The position numbers and the translations under genes are program-made. Positions 1 through 9,270 of a stretch of 64,000 nucleotides of DNA are shown here, piece after piece. Numbering within the stretch: the first letter of the stretch is position 1; each line of letters begins with the position of its first letter. This DNA is from UBA5216 sp043743335 (GTDB lineage: Bacteria > Pseudomonadota > Gammaproteobacteria > Burkholderiales > SG8-41), in assembly GCA_043743335.1 (NCBI GenBank), contig JAYTWR010000112.1, forward strand, positions 1-64,000, given 5' to 3'. The notes under the pieces are model-generated. The model searched no databases. It was not told the DNA's origin and saw only the letters and a list, made by a program, of their open reading frames with translations.

Positions 1-3000
1 TTGTCCGGCGGTGCCGGAAACGACCACCTTTATGGAGGCGAGGGCAACGATACTTATGTTTTTAACCGTGGCGACGGACAAGACTGGATTTTCGACTACG
101 ACGCCACGCCAGGTAATGTGGACACGGTGCGTTTCGGTGCGGGCATCCTGCCGTCCGAGATATCGGTAAGCAAGGATGTTTCCGACCAATGGTATTTATC
201 GATCGAGGGAACTTCGGATTATATCGCTTGGTATCCCGGTGATGATTGGCGGATCGAGCGGGTCGAGTTCGAGGACGGCACGGTGTGGGACACTGATGCG
301 CTGAACGCGATGGTGGTGCTGCCGCCAAGCATTGTTGATGGAACGCAGGACAACGACTTTCTGACTGGCACAAATGCCGCCGATTTGATAAGGGGCTTTG
401 GCGGAAACGACCAACTTTTTGGAGAAGGGGGCAACGATACTTATGTGTTCAACCGCGGTGATGGCAGGGATGTCATTTACGACTACGACCCGACTGGCGA
501 AGACATCGACACGGTACGTTTCGGTGAGGGCATTTCGCCCAATGACCTGCTCGTCTCGCAAGCGTCTTATGCCATCTTGAATGCGTCCATAGCGGGTAGT
601 GGTGACCGTGTTGGCTGGTATGCAGAAGGTGCTTATGGTGCTTATGGCATCGAGCGCTTCGAGTTTGCAGACGGGACGGTGTGGAACGAGTCCGATATTC
701 TTGCACATGTGCGAATGACGATTCCGACTCAGTTCAGCGATGGGATTTTCGCGACCGACGGCGCTGATGTTGTGGATGCTCTAGAGGGGGATGACCAACT
801 CTTCGGCAACGCCGGCGACGACGTCTTGTCGGGAGGAGACGGCGACGACTACGTCGAAGGTGACTTGGGGGTAGATATTCTGCGCGGCGGTGCAGGCGTT
901 GACGACCTGGAAGACTGGGAAGGGGCGAGCTACTTTGACGCGGGCGCTGGAGACGATTGGGTCTATGGTGATTCTGTGGCGGGGTTTTTCATCGGTGGCC
1001 AAGGCGCAGATTATCTGGACGTCTTTGGCGTCAACAGCATCGTGGCCTTTAACGCGGGCGATGGCGCCGACACTGTTTATGCTGTGGCGCCACTTACCCT
1101 GTCCCTGGGAGGCGGCCTCAACGTATCGGCCCTGAGCATTAGCCGCGACGGTACTGACCTAGTATTGGCATTGGGCGGCGCCGACAGCATACGCCTGACG
1201 CGGCAAGATGAGAGCGATCCCGAAGCCTGGCCCGCACTGAGCCTGCAATCGATCAGCGAGGGATCGATCACCGCCTATGACCTTAGCGCTGCGATCACGG
1301 ACTTCTATACCGCCCTCGCGGTCAATCCGGGCCTAAGCAGCTACAGCCTGGGCGCAAGCCTCGCGAACCGCGTGCTCAGCACCAGCACCGACCACGCCGT
1401 GGGCGGCGACCTTGCCTATCGCTATGCCGTCGACGGTAACACCGTCGCACTGAGTGATACCCAGATACAAGGCGTACTCGCCGGCACCGGCTTTGGCGCC
1501 ACGGCCCAATTCCTAACCTCCATTAACCACGCCCCCGTCGTGGCCCACGCCATTGCCGATGCGCTGGTCAATGAAGACAGCCCCCTGACTCTCACCCTCG
1601 CCGCCAACACCTTCAGCGACGTGGATGTGGGCGATAGCCTCACCTACAGCGCGACCTTGGTTGACGGCAGCGCTCTGCCCGCATGGCTCGCCTTCGACCC
1701 CGCAAGCCGCACCTTCAGCGGCACCCCAGCCAACGCCGACGTGGGTGTTCTGAGCATACGCGTCACCGCCACCGACCTTGCGGGCGCCGCCGTGGCCGAC
1801 GACTTCACCCTCAGTGTCGCCAACACCAACGACGCCCCCGTACTGCAAAACGCCATCGCCGACCAGAGCGCCGTCGAAGACATCACCTTTAGCTACACCC
1901 TTGCCGCCAACACCATCAGCGACGTGGATGTGGGCGATAGCCTCACCTACAGCGCGACCTTCGTTGACGGCAGCGCTCTGCCCGCATGGCTCGCCTTCGA
2001 CCCCGCAAGCCGCACCTTCAGCGGCACCCCAGCCAACGCCGACGTGGGTGTTCTAAGCATTACAGTGACGGCCACCGACAGTGCTGGCGCTACGGCAAGT
2101 GACAGCTTCGATATTACTGTGGTCAACACCAACGACGCCCCCGTGCTGACGGCTGCCTTGACCGGCCAAGCCGCGACGGAAGACATCGCCTTCAGCCATG
2201 TTGTGCCCGCGGGCGCATTCACGGACGCCGACGCCAACGACACGCTTACGCTGAGTGTGGCCCGCCCGGATGGATCGGCACTGCCGCAGTGGCTGAGTTT
2301 TGACCCGGCCACCGGCACGTTTAGCGGCACGCCGCTCAATGCCGATGTGGGCGTGATCGACGTGCGCGTGACCGCGACCGATCTGCAAAACGCCAGCGGT
2401 TCCGGCGTCTTCCAGATTAATGTTGCCAACACCAACGACGCACCGGTCGTGGTCAACGCGCTGGAAAACAAAAATGTTCTTCAAAATCAAATAGTTAACT
2501 TCACCGTCCCCGCCAACACCTTCGCCGATGACGACGCCGGTGATCAACTTACCTACAGCGCCACCCTGAGCAGTGGCGCGGCGCTCCCCGCTTGGCTCAC
2601 CTTTGACGACAGTACCAACACCTTCAGCGGCATCCCAACCAATGGTGACGTCGGTAACCTCAACATCCGCGTCACCGCCACCGACGGCGCCGGTGAGACT
2701 GCCTCCAGTGTATTTGCGCTATCGGTGGGCAATGTCAACGATGCGCCGGTGCTCAGCAACCCACTGGCCGAACAATCGGCCACCGTGGGCACGGCATTCA
2801 GTTATGTCATCCCGGCCAATACGTTCGCGGATATCGATACGGGCGACAGCCTCACGCTCTCTGCCCGCCTCGCGGGTGGTGCGGCCCTACCCTCGTGGCT
2901 AAGCTTTAATGCCGCCACCGGCGCCTTTAGCGGCACCTTTAACGGCACGCCCTCGTCAACCAACATCGGCACCCTCGCTGTTGACGTCACCGCCACCGAC

Positions 3001-6000
3001 ACTTTCGGCGCCACCGCCGCCGACGCATTTGTACTCAGGGTCAACGCTGCGGCTGGCGTAACCCTCACCGGCACGGCGGTGGCAGACACTCTCACCGGAG
3101 GCGCGGGCAACGATAGCCTCAACGGCTTGGCTGGCGCGGATCGACTGATAGGCGCGGACGGTGACGACACTTACACGGTGGATAACGCCGGCGATGTCAT
3201 CGTGGAAAACGCCAACCAAGGCCGCGACAGCGTTCTTAGCAGCGTTACCTACACCTTGTCGGCCAACGTCGAGGAACTGGCCCTCACCGGCGCGGGCAAT
3301 ATCAACGCCACCGGCAACTCGCTCGACAACACGTTGAGCGGCAACAGCGGCGCCAACAACCTGAATGGTGGCACGGGCGCTGATATCTTGATCGGCGGGC
3401 TGGGCAACGACACCTACGTCGTCGACAACGTGCTGGATCAAGTATTCGAGGCACCAACAGCCGGTACCGACAACGTGCAATCATCCGTCACCTACAGTCT
3501 TGGCGCTAACCTCGAAAACCTTACGCTGACCGGCGCATCGGCGATTAACGGCACCGGCAATGATCTGAACAACACCCTCACGGGCAACAGCGCGGCTAAC
3601 GCTCTTGCGGGCGGTCTCGGTAACGACGTGCTGGACGGTGGCGCGGGTGCGGACACGTTGACCGGCGGCGCAGGCAACGATACCTATGTTATCGACGCGG
3701 GCGATGTGCTGGTCGAACAAGCGGGCGAAGGTACCGATACCGTGCAGAGCCCGTTCGATTTCATCCTTGCCGACAATTTCGAGAACCTTACCCTCACGGG
3801 TACGGCGATCACGGGAACCGGCAATGCCGCGGCAAATCGTATAACCGGCAACGCCTCGGCCAATGTGCTTTATGGGCTGGGCGGCAATGACATTATCAAT
3901 GGCGGCATGGGTGTTGATACCCTGATAGGCGGTATCGGCAACGACACCTACGTGGTGGACAACAGCGCCGACGTGGTGACGGAACTCGCCGGCGAAGGCA
4001 CGGACACCGTGCAGGCGTCCGCGAACTATGCGCTGGGCGCTGACCTTGAAAATCTGACCCTTACCGGCACTTCTGCGATCAATGGCGCAGGCAACGCGCT
4101 GGCCAATCGCTTGACGGGTAACAGCGCTGCAAACACGCTGGAAGGTAACGACGGCAACGACACGATCAGCGGTGGTGCGGGTGCGGACACCTTGGTCGGC
4201 GGTGCGGGTAACGACAGCTACACCGTGGATAACGTCGGCGACACTATCGTTGAATTGGCAAACGAAGGCACGGATGCCGTTAGCAGCGGCGTTAGCTACA
4301 CGCTGTCAGCCAACGTTGAGAACTTGACCTTGTCAGGTACGACGGGTTTGAGCGGTACCGGTAACGACATCGCCAACGTTATTACCGGCAACAGCGCTTC
4401 TAATGTGCTCTATGGCATGGGCGGCAATGACACGCTGGATGGCAAGGCGGGTGCCGACAGCCTGTACGGTGGACAGGGGAATGACAACTACGTCGTCGAT
4501 AACGCTGGCGACACGGTGGTGGAAGCCGCGAACGAGGGCGCCGACACCGTGCAAACGGCGTTGGCATGGACACTTGGCGTCAATCTCGAAAATCTGACCA
4601 TAACCGGTGCGGCTGCGGTCGCGGGTACTGGCAACAACCTGGACAACGTGATCACGGGCAACAATGCCGCCAATACGCTGACGGGTCTTGCGGGTAATGA
4701 CACGTTGGATGGCAAGGGCGGCGCTGATACCCTGATCGGCGGCGTGGGTGATGACACTTACGTTGTCGATAACGTGAATGACGTGGTGACCGAAGTCGCG
4801 GGCGAGGGCACAGATACCGTACGCACATCGATCAGTTTGACCTTGGCTTCCGAAGTCGAGCAGATGGTGCTTACTGGCGCGGGCAATATCAACGCCACGG
4901 GTAACGCACTGAACAACGTACTGACCGGCAACAGCGGTAGCAACAGACTTGATGGTGGCGCGGGTGCCGACATCATGGCAGGAGGTGCGGGCAACGATAC
5001 TTATATCGTGGATAACGCGGCAGACGAGTTGGTCGAAGCCGCGGGTGCAGGCACGGACACGGTGCAAACTGGCGTGAGCTACACCCTCACGCTCGGCAAT
5101 AATGTGGAAAACCTGACGTTAACGGGTACGGCGGCTACCAGTGGTACGGGTAACGAACTCGCCAATATTCTCACCGGTAACTCGGCCGCTAACACGTTGT
5201 ATGGCTTGTCGGGCAACGACACGCTCGATGGCAAAGCCGGGGCCGACACCATGATCGGCGGCATGGGAGACGATACCTATGTTATGGATAACGCTGGCGA
5301 CGTGGCGATCGAGGCCGCGGGAGCAGGTATCGATACGGTGCGCAGCAACCTGGCGCGCACCCTCGGCACCAACGTCGAAGACCTCGTTCTCACCGGTGCG
5401 GGTAATGTTGCAGGCACTGGCAATGCCCTTAACAACATGCTGGTGGGCAACAATGGCGCTAACACGCTCAATGGTCTTGCCGGTAACGACACCTTGGCGG
5501 GCGGCGCGGGAAATGACATCTACCGCTTTGATCTCAACTTCGGTCACGATGTGATCGTCGAAAACGACGCTACGGCGGGCAATCTGGACCGTATTCAGTT
5601 TGGCGCGGGCTTCGCCGCCACGGATATCCAACTCGGACGCTTGAACGATGATCTGGTGGTGCATACCATCGATCAGCAAAACAGTATTCAGGTGCTTAAC
5701 TGGTTTACGGCAGACGCCAATAAAGTGGAGCGCATCGAGTTTGTCGGCGGCGTGACGTGGGATACCGCGACCATTCAAGCCAACGCCATGCAATCGGTGG
5801 ACATGCCGGGACTGCTGCGCGGTGACAATGCCGCCAGCACCCTCTTGGGGCAGATAGGTAACACGGTACTGGAAGCCGGTGGTGGCGACGATACCTTGAT
5901 CGACGAGAGCGGCAACAATCTTTTCTCTGGCGGCAGTGGTAACGACACGGCGACGGGCGGCAATGGCAATGATTTCTTCGTCGGGGGTGATGGCAACGAT

Positions 6001-6597
6001 GTGATCGACACCGGCGGTGGGGCGAATATCGTGGCCTTTAACCGGGGCGGCGGCGTGGACGTGGTGTCCGGGGCGCCGGGTGCGAACAACACGCTGTCCT
6101 TCGGCGGCGGGATCGACTACAACGATGTGTCGTTTAGCAAATCCGGTAACGATTTGGTGGTCAACACCGGCCAAAATGAATCCGTAACGCTCAAAGACTG
6201 GTACGACGGCACGGCGAATCAAACCACGCAGCGGATACAGATGATTCTGGATACTGCCGTGGATTTTGATTCCAATTCCGCTGACCCGCTGCGTAACCAG
6301 CGCGTACAATCCTTTGATTTCCTGGGACTGGTGAGCCAGTTTGATTTGGCGCGCATTGCCAATCCGGGGCTTAGCACCTGGCAATTGAGCAACGCGCTGG
6401 CGCAATTCCACTTAAGCGGCTCGAACAATGCGGCGATTGGCGGTGACCTTGCGTACTACTACGGGGTCAACAACAACCTTACCGGCATCGGGCTTAATTC
6501 AGCGCAGCAGCTTCTAGGCGCACAGGGCTTTGGTCAGGATGCGCAAGCACTACGTCCATTCGCCGGCTTGCAGGAAGGCTTGGTGCGGTTGAGCTAG
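1..6597 (+). CDS. Giant RTX / cadherin-like (CADG) repeat protein, type I secreted; 5' end outside window
   Basis: The frame is open from the first base, so the true start lies upstream and 2198 residues are visible. In order I see: RTX nonapeptides of the GGxGxD type and haemolysin-related beta modules (about residues 1-420, ending in ERVEFEDGTVW-like strands); a short module at about 440-505; five tandem putative-Ig/CADG domains of about 100 residues (about 509-1015, each with ALPAWLxFDxxxxTFSGTP); about nine serralysin-type modules of 90-130 residues with NDTYVVDNAGD and LENLTLTG (about 1020-1840); more RTX and haemolysin-related modules; and a C-terminal module at about 2120-2198. RTX repeats bind calcium outside the cell and such proteins leave by type I secretion through an uncleaved C-terminal signal. 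The HlyD-type gene 13 bp downstream supports this. The role is probably adhesion or surface coating, which is inference. Confidence 0.9.
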   Translation: MSGGAGNDHLYGGEGNDTYVFNRGDGQDWIFDYDATPGNVDTVRFGAGILPSEISVSKDVSDQWYLSIEGTSDYIAWYPGDDWRIERVEFEDGTVWDTDALNAMVVLPPSIVDGTQDNDFLTGTNAADLIRGFGGNDQLFGEGGNDTYVFNRGDGRDVIYDYDPTGEDIDTVRFGEGISPNDLLVSQASYAILNASIAGSGDRVGWYAEGAYGAYGIERFEFADGTVWNESDILAHVRMTIPTQFSDGIFATDGADVVDALEGDDQLFGNAGDDVLSGGDGDDYVEGDLGVDILRGGAGVDDLEDWEGASYFDAGAGDDWVYGDSVAGFFIGGQGADYLDVFGVNSIVAFNAGDGADTVYAVAPLTLSLGGGLNVSALSISRDGTDLVLALGGADSIRLTRQDESDPEAWPALSLQSISEGSITAYDLSAAITDFYTALAVNPGLSSYSLGASLANRVLSTSTDHAVGGDLAYRYAVDGNTVALSDTQIQGVLAGTGFGATAQFLTSINHAPVVAHAIADALVNEDSPLTLTLAANTFSDVDVGDSLTYSATLVDGSALPAWLAFDPASRTFSGTPANADVGVLSIRVTATDLAGAAVADDFTLSVANTNDAPVLQNAIADQSAVEDITFSYTLAANTISDVDVGDSLTYSATFVDGSALPAWLAFDPASRTFSGTPANADVGVLSITVTATDSAGATASDSFDITVVNTNDAPVLTAALTGQAATEDIAFSHVVPAGAFTDADANDTLTLSVARPDGSALPQWLSFDPATGTFSGTPLNADVGVIDVRVTATDLQNASGSGVFQINVANTNDAPVVVNALENKNVLQNQIVNFTVPANTFADDDAGDQLTYSATLSSGAALPAWLTFDDSTNTFSGIPTNGDVGNLNIRVTATDGAGETASSVFALSVGNVNDAPVLSNPLAEQSATVGTAFSYVIPANTFADIDTGDSLTLSARLAGGAALPSWLSFNAATGAFSGTFNGTPSSTNIGTLAVDVTATDTFGATAADAFVLRVNAAAGVTLTGTAVADTLTGGAGNDSLNGLAGADRLIGADGDDTYTVDNAGDVIVENANQGRDSVLSSVTYTLSANVEELALTGAGNINATGNSLDNTLSGNSGANNLNGGTGADILIGGLGNDTYVVDNVLDQVFEAPTAGTDNVQSSVTYSLGANLENLTLTGASAINGTGNDLNNTLTGNSAANALAGGLGNDVLDGGAGADTLTGGAGNDTYVIDAGDVLVEQAGEGTDTVQSPFDFILADNFENLTLTGTAITGTGNAAANRITGNASANVLYGLGGNDIINGGMGVDTLIGGIGNDTYVVDNSADVVTELAGEGTDTVQASANYALGADLENLTLTGTSAINGAGNALANRLTGNSAANTLEGNDGNDTISGGAGADTLVGGAGNDSYTVDNVGDTIVELANEGTDAVSSGVSYTLSANVENLTLSGTTGLSGTGNDIANVITGNSASNVLYGMGGNDTLDGKAGADSLYGGQGNDNYVVDNAGDTVVEAANEGADTVQTALAWTLGVNLENLTITGAAAVAGTGNNLDNVITGNNAANTLTGLAGNDTLDGKGGADTLIGGVGDDTYVVDNVNDVVTEVAGEGTDTVRTSISLTLASEVEQMVLTGAGNINATGNALNNVLTGNSGSNRLDGGAGADIMAGGAGNDTYIVDNAADELVEAAGAGTDTVQTGVSYTLTLGNNVENLTLTGTAATSGTGNELANILTGNSAANTLYGLSGNDTLDGKAGADTMIGGMGDDTYVMDNAGDVAIEAAGAGIDTVRSNLARTLGTNVEDLVLTGAGNVAGTGNALNNMLVGNNGANTLNGLAGNDTLAGGAGNDIYRFDLNFGHDVIVENDATAGNLDRIQFGAGFAATDIQLGRLNDDLVVHTIDQQNSIQVLNWFTADANKVERIEFVGGVTWDTATIQANAMQSVDMPGLLRGDNAASTLLGQIGNTVLEAGGGDDTLIDESGNNLFSGGSGNDTATGGNGNDFFVGGDGNDVIDTGGGANIVAFNRGGGVDVVSGAPGANNTLSFGGGIDYNDVSFSKSGNDLVVNTGQNESVTLKDWYDGTANQTTQRIQMILDTAVDFDSNSADPLRNQRVQSFDFLGLVSQFDLARIANPGLSTWQLSNALAQFHLSGSNNAAIGGDLAYYYGVNNNLTGIGLNSAQQLLGAQGFGQDAQALRPFAGLQEGLVRLS
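1621..2060 (+). repeat. Two near-identical CADG repeat units inside the RTX gene
   Basis: Bases 1621-1757 and 1924-2060 are almost identical at the DNA level, differing by only a few bases, with a period of 303 bp (101 codons). The other CADG units of the same protein are clearly more divergent, so this pair looks like a recent tandem duplication or gene conversion that kept the frame. Confidence 0.85.
2481..2498 (+). repeat. IHF-like dispersed motif, copy 1 (inside RTX gene)
   Basis: The bases contain AATCAA-ATAG-TTA, an exact match to the IHF consensus WATCAANNNNTTR. This is the only copy located well inside a coding sequence; it encodes part of the linker at the start of the fourth CADG domain, where the neighbouring domains have unrelated GC-rich DNA. 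Confidence 0.7.
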
Positions 6598-6610
6598 GTA
6601 GCGTTGCGAA

Positions 6611-8008
6611 ATGTTATCTGAGAAGCCAGCCAGTGGGCGTGTCGCAGTACGCCTCTTTGACACCCCTGCCGATCCCAAGGACTTCGCGCCTGCGCTGATG
6701 CGCGCGCAAGAGAATCTACCCTCGCCCTTTGCGGGCTGGATGCTCGCAGGGCTACTGGTGCTGTTCGGCAGCCTGTTCCTTTGGGCGTTGTTGAGCAAGC
6801 TCGACATCGTTGCGGTTGCCACCGGCAAGCTCGTTCCGCAGACTTATTTACGCATCGTGCAGCCCTTCGAGCAAGGCATCGTCAAGGATATTCTGGTACG
6901 CGAGGGTGAGGCGGTAAAGGCGGGGCAAGTGTTGCTGCGCATGGACGCTAAACTCACCGAGGCCGACCGGCGCGTTACAGAAAATGAGTTAAAAATCAAG
7001 CGCTTACAGTTACGCCGCATCGATGCGGAACTAGCGGGCGGCACGATTATCCGCCGCCCTGACGACGATGCGGCACTCCTCGCGCAAATGCAGGCCCAAT
7101 ACCACGCGCGCCGCCAAGCCTACCAAGATGCCGTGGATACCGAGATGGCGGCCCTTGCGAAGGCCCGCCAAGACCTGAAGTCTGCGCAGGAAGTAGAAGG
7201 CAAGCTCAAAAAAACCGTACCCATCTACAAGCAAACAGCCGAGGGCTGGAACAAGCTCGCGGAAGACGGCTTCGCTGGCAAACTGATGGCGTTGGAGCGC
7301 GAGCGCCAATACCTTGAAAATGAACAAGACCTCAAGGCCCAAGTACAAAACATCGCGAGTCTCAAGGCCACTATCGACCAAGCCGATAAACGCCTATCGC
7401 AGATTACCTCCAATTACCGACAGCAGCTGCAAACGGATCGGGTGGAAGTGGCTCTGCAGGCCCATAAATTGCAAGAGGATCTTGGCAAATTCGACCATCG
7501 CATTGGGTTGCTCGAACTTAAAGCTCCCCAAGCAGGCGTTGTAAAAGACTTGGCAACCCATACCGTAGGGACGGTAGCGTCGCCCGGCACGATCTTGATG
7601 ACCTTGGTGCCAGTCAACGAACCGCTGGTAGCCGAAGTCTGGGTATCGAATGACGATATTGGCTTTGTGCGGCAAGGTCAGCCGGTAAAGCTCAAGCTCG
7701 CGACGTACCAGTTTCAGAAGTACGGCATGATTGAAGGTACGGTTAAGCAGGTAAGTGCCGACGCCAGCGAAAATCAAAACGCCACTCCGGGGTCAGTAGA
7801 AATCGCCCGTAACAAATCCGCCTTGCCGCTTACCTATAAAACCATTGTGCAGCTCAATAACACGGAGCTTGTTGCCCAAGGCATCAAGTACGCGTTGACG
7901 CCCGGCATGCAGGTCGCAGGAGAGGTGCATCTGGGTACGCGCACGGTGATGGAATACCTGTTGTCGCCCGTGACTAAGGCGTTTCATGAGGCGGGGCGAG
8001 AGCGTTGA
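6611..8008 (+). CDS. Type I secretion membrane fusion (adaptor) protein, HlyD family
   Basis: This 465-residue protein has the HlyD/LapC layout: a cytoplasmic N-terminal tail, one membrane segment at about residues 41-61, a biotinyl-lipoyl-like strand (IVKDILVREGEAVKAGQVLLRMDA in pieces) at about 90-115, a long helical hairpin at about 115-300 with KLTEADRRVTENELKIKRLQ, and a C-terminal beta-barrel region with LVAEVWVSNDDIGFVRQGQP. It bridges the inner-membrane ABC transporter and the TolC-type outer-membrane channel. It starts 13 bp after the RTX stop and is surely co-transcribed with it. The ABC transporter and outer-membrane partner are not in the window and may lie upstream. Confidence 0.92.
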   Translation: MLSEKPASGRVAVRLFDTPADPKDFAPALMRAQENLPSPFAGWMLAGLLVLFGSLFLWALLSKLDIVAVATGKLVPQTYLRIVQPFEQGIVKDILVREGEAVKAGQVLLRMDAKLTEADRRVTENELKIKRLQLRRIDAELAGGTIIRRPDDDAALLAQMQAQYHARRQAYQDAVDTEMAALAKARQDLKSAQEVEGKLKKTVPIYKQTAEGWNKLAEDGFAGKLMALERERQYLENEQDLKAQVQNIASLKATIDQADKRLSQITSNYRQQLQTDRVEVALQAHKLQEDLGKFDHRIGLLELKAPQAGVVKDLATHTVGTVASPGTILMTLVPVNEPLVAEVWVSNDDIGFVRQGQPVKLKLATYQFQKYGMIEGTVKQVSADASENQNATPGSVEIARNKSALPLTYKTIVQLNNTELVAQGIKYALTPGMQVAGEVHLGTRTVMEYLLSPVTKAFHEAGRER

Positions 8009-8015
8009 CTTTGGT

Positions 8016-8305
8016 CTATTCCCGCTTCTTAGCGACCATCCGCTTGCTCCAGCCAAGCGCATAGCGTTTGGCGATCATCCGTTCCGCAAGGGTGATACCT
8101 GTTTGGGGCTGGGGGCTGTACCCAAGGAATTTGACGATCCGGGGTAGCATGTCACTGCGTGGCTCGTGATACCCTTTATCCCAATTTACTATGCTTTCCT
8201 CGCGCCCCCCATCTCGTTTGCCACCTCAAGTTGCATGAGGCTCCGCATGAGCCTCACCTGCTTGATGTGCTCGCCGATACGTTTAGCCCCAAGGTAAAAA
8301 ATCAT
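8016..8305 (-). pseudogene. Remnant of a small XRE-type helix-turn-helix regulator, frameshifted
   Basis: Read on the minus strand, an ATG at 8305 opens a frame with LGAKRIGEHIKQVRL and LMQLEVANEMGG, then stops at GGARKA. A second frame continues the family pattern with ESIVNWDKGYHEP, DMLPRIVKFLGY and TLAERMIAKRYALGWS, ending at 8016. The order matches stand-alone XRE/Cro-like proteins (LGEHI-K-RRL, then N-W-KG-EP, then PRIIEFLGY). The change of frame near position 8215 and the early stop after the second helix-turn-helix mark it as broken. It sits tail to tail with the HlyD gene. Confidence 0.7.
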
Positions 8306-8360
8306 ACGAATCAACTGGTTACGAGTTACACGCACGTATGGCAAAAAGGCAACGCCTTTC

Positions 8361-8630
8361 TGCCCCTGCGGCTACCTCGGCCACCCTATCGGCAAATGCC
8401 GCTGCACACCCGATCACGTCGCACGTTACCGCTCACGTATCTCAGGCCCGCTGCTGGATCGCATTGACTTGCAAATCGAAGTGCCCGCGCTGCCGCAGGA
8501 AGACTTCACGCGCCAAACCCACGGGGACGATTCGAACGCGGTGCGCCAGCGCGTCACCGCCGCCCGCGAACGCGCCCTAGTGCGCCAGCAAAAACCCAAC
8601 CATCTGCTCACCACACGCAGCCATGCTTGA
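8361..8630 (+). pseudogene. comM: Internal fragment of comM/yifB (Mg-chelatase-like AAA protein)
   Basis: The frame from 8361 reads CPCGYLGHPIGKCRCTP, VARYRSRISGPLLDRIDLQI and ALVRQQKPNHLL, which is the conserved stretch after the AAA core of ComM/YifB proteins. Intact proteins are about 500 residues; only about 85 codons remain. The N-terminal ATPase region and the C-terminal domain are absent. The frame ends in a TGA that overlaps the start of ccmA by one reading frame, so the ccm operon lies directly on the breakpoint. Confidence 0.85.
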
Positions 8631-9270
8631 AGTCAGCCAACTGAGCTGCACGCGCGGCGACCGCACGCTGTTTTGTGGGGTCTCGTTCAAATTGGGCGCG
8701 GGTGACCTGCTGCATGTGGCCGGTACCAACGGCAGCGGCAAAACCAGTCTGCTGCGCATCTTGTGCGGGCTGGGCGCGGCCGATAGCGGCGAGGTGCGCT
8801 GGCGCGGTGAGCCGATACACGCGCTGCGTGAAGCGTACTGGCGCGAGGTGGTGTATCTCGGCCACGCCAACGCGTTGAAGGATGACCTGTCGGCGGTGGA
8901 AAACCTGCTCGTCGCCTGCACGCTGGCGGGCCGCTCGGTGACGCCCGCTGCCGCACGTGGTGCGCTGGATGCGTTTGGCCTTGCGGCGTGTGCGCATTTG
9001 CCGGTGCGCTCGTTGTCGCAGGGGCAAAAGCGCCGCTCGGCGCTGGCGAGGCTGGCGCTGTCGGCGCAGGTGCCGCTGTGGATTTTGGACGAGCCGTTTT
9101 CCGCGCTGGATGTGGACGCCGTCGCGTATCTCGAAAACCTGATACTGGCGCAGGTGGCGCGCGGCGGCAGCGTGATTTTCACCACGCATCAAACCGCAGC
9201 CATTAGCGACCGTATCACGCAGCGTGTTGATCTGGATGCCGTGGCGCAAGCGGAATCAACCGCGTGCTGA
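8623..9270 (+). CDS. ccmA: Cytochrome c biogenesis ATP-binding export protein CcmA
   Basis: This is a 215-residue ABC ATPase. Walker A GTNGSGKT is at about residues 34-41, the signature LSQGQKRR at about 132, and Walker B ends in LDEP at about 152. CcmA with CcmB drives release of haem-loaded CcmE from CcmC/D at the inner membrane in System I cytochrome c maturation. It is the first gene of a nine-gene operon and overlaps ccmB by 7 bp. The upstream DNA is the comM remnant, so the operon's own promoter is not obvious. Confidence 0.96.
   Translation: MLEVSQLSCTRGDRTLFCGVSFKLGAGDLLHVAGTNGSGKTSLLRILCGLGAADSGEVRWRGEPIHALREAYWREVVYLGHANALKDDLSAVENLLVACTLAGRSVTPAAARGALDAFGLAACAHLPVRSLSQGQKRRSALARLALSAQVPLWILDEPFSALDVDAVAYLENLILAQVARGGSVIFTTHQTAAISDRITQRVDLDAVAQAESTAC

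Noticed and set aside
1..3. TTG at the first base as the start codon of the RTX gene
   Set aside because: It lies within RTX repeats and the frame is open to the window edge, so the gene starts upstream.
5119..6411. 430-codon open frame on the minus strand inside the RTX gene
   Set aside because: It is antisense to a clear repeat protein; repeat-rich GC-biased DNA often leaves long open shadows. No family features.
8338..8580. 80-codon open frame starting MAKRQRLSAP
   Set aside because: It is the wrong frame over the comM remnant; the frame starting CPCGYLGH gives the clear match.
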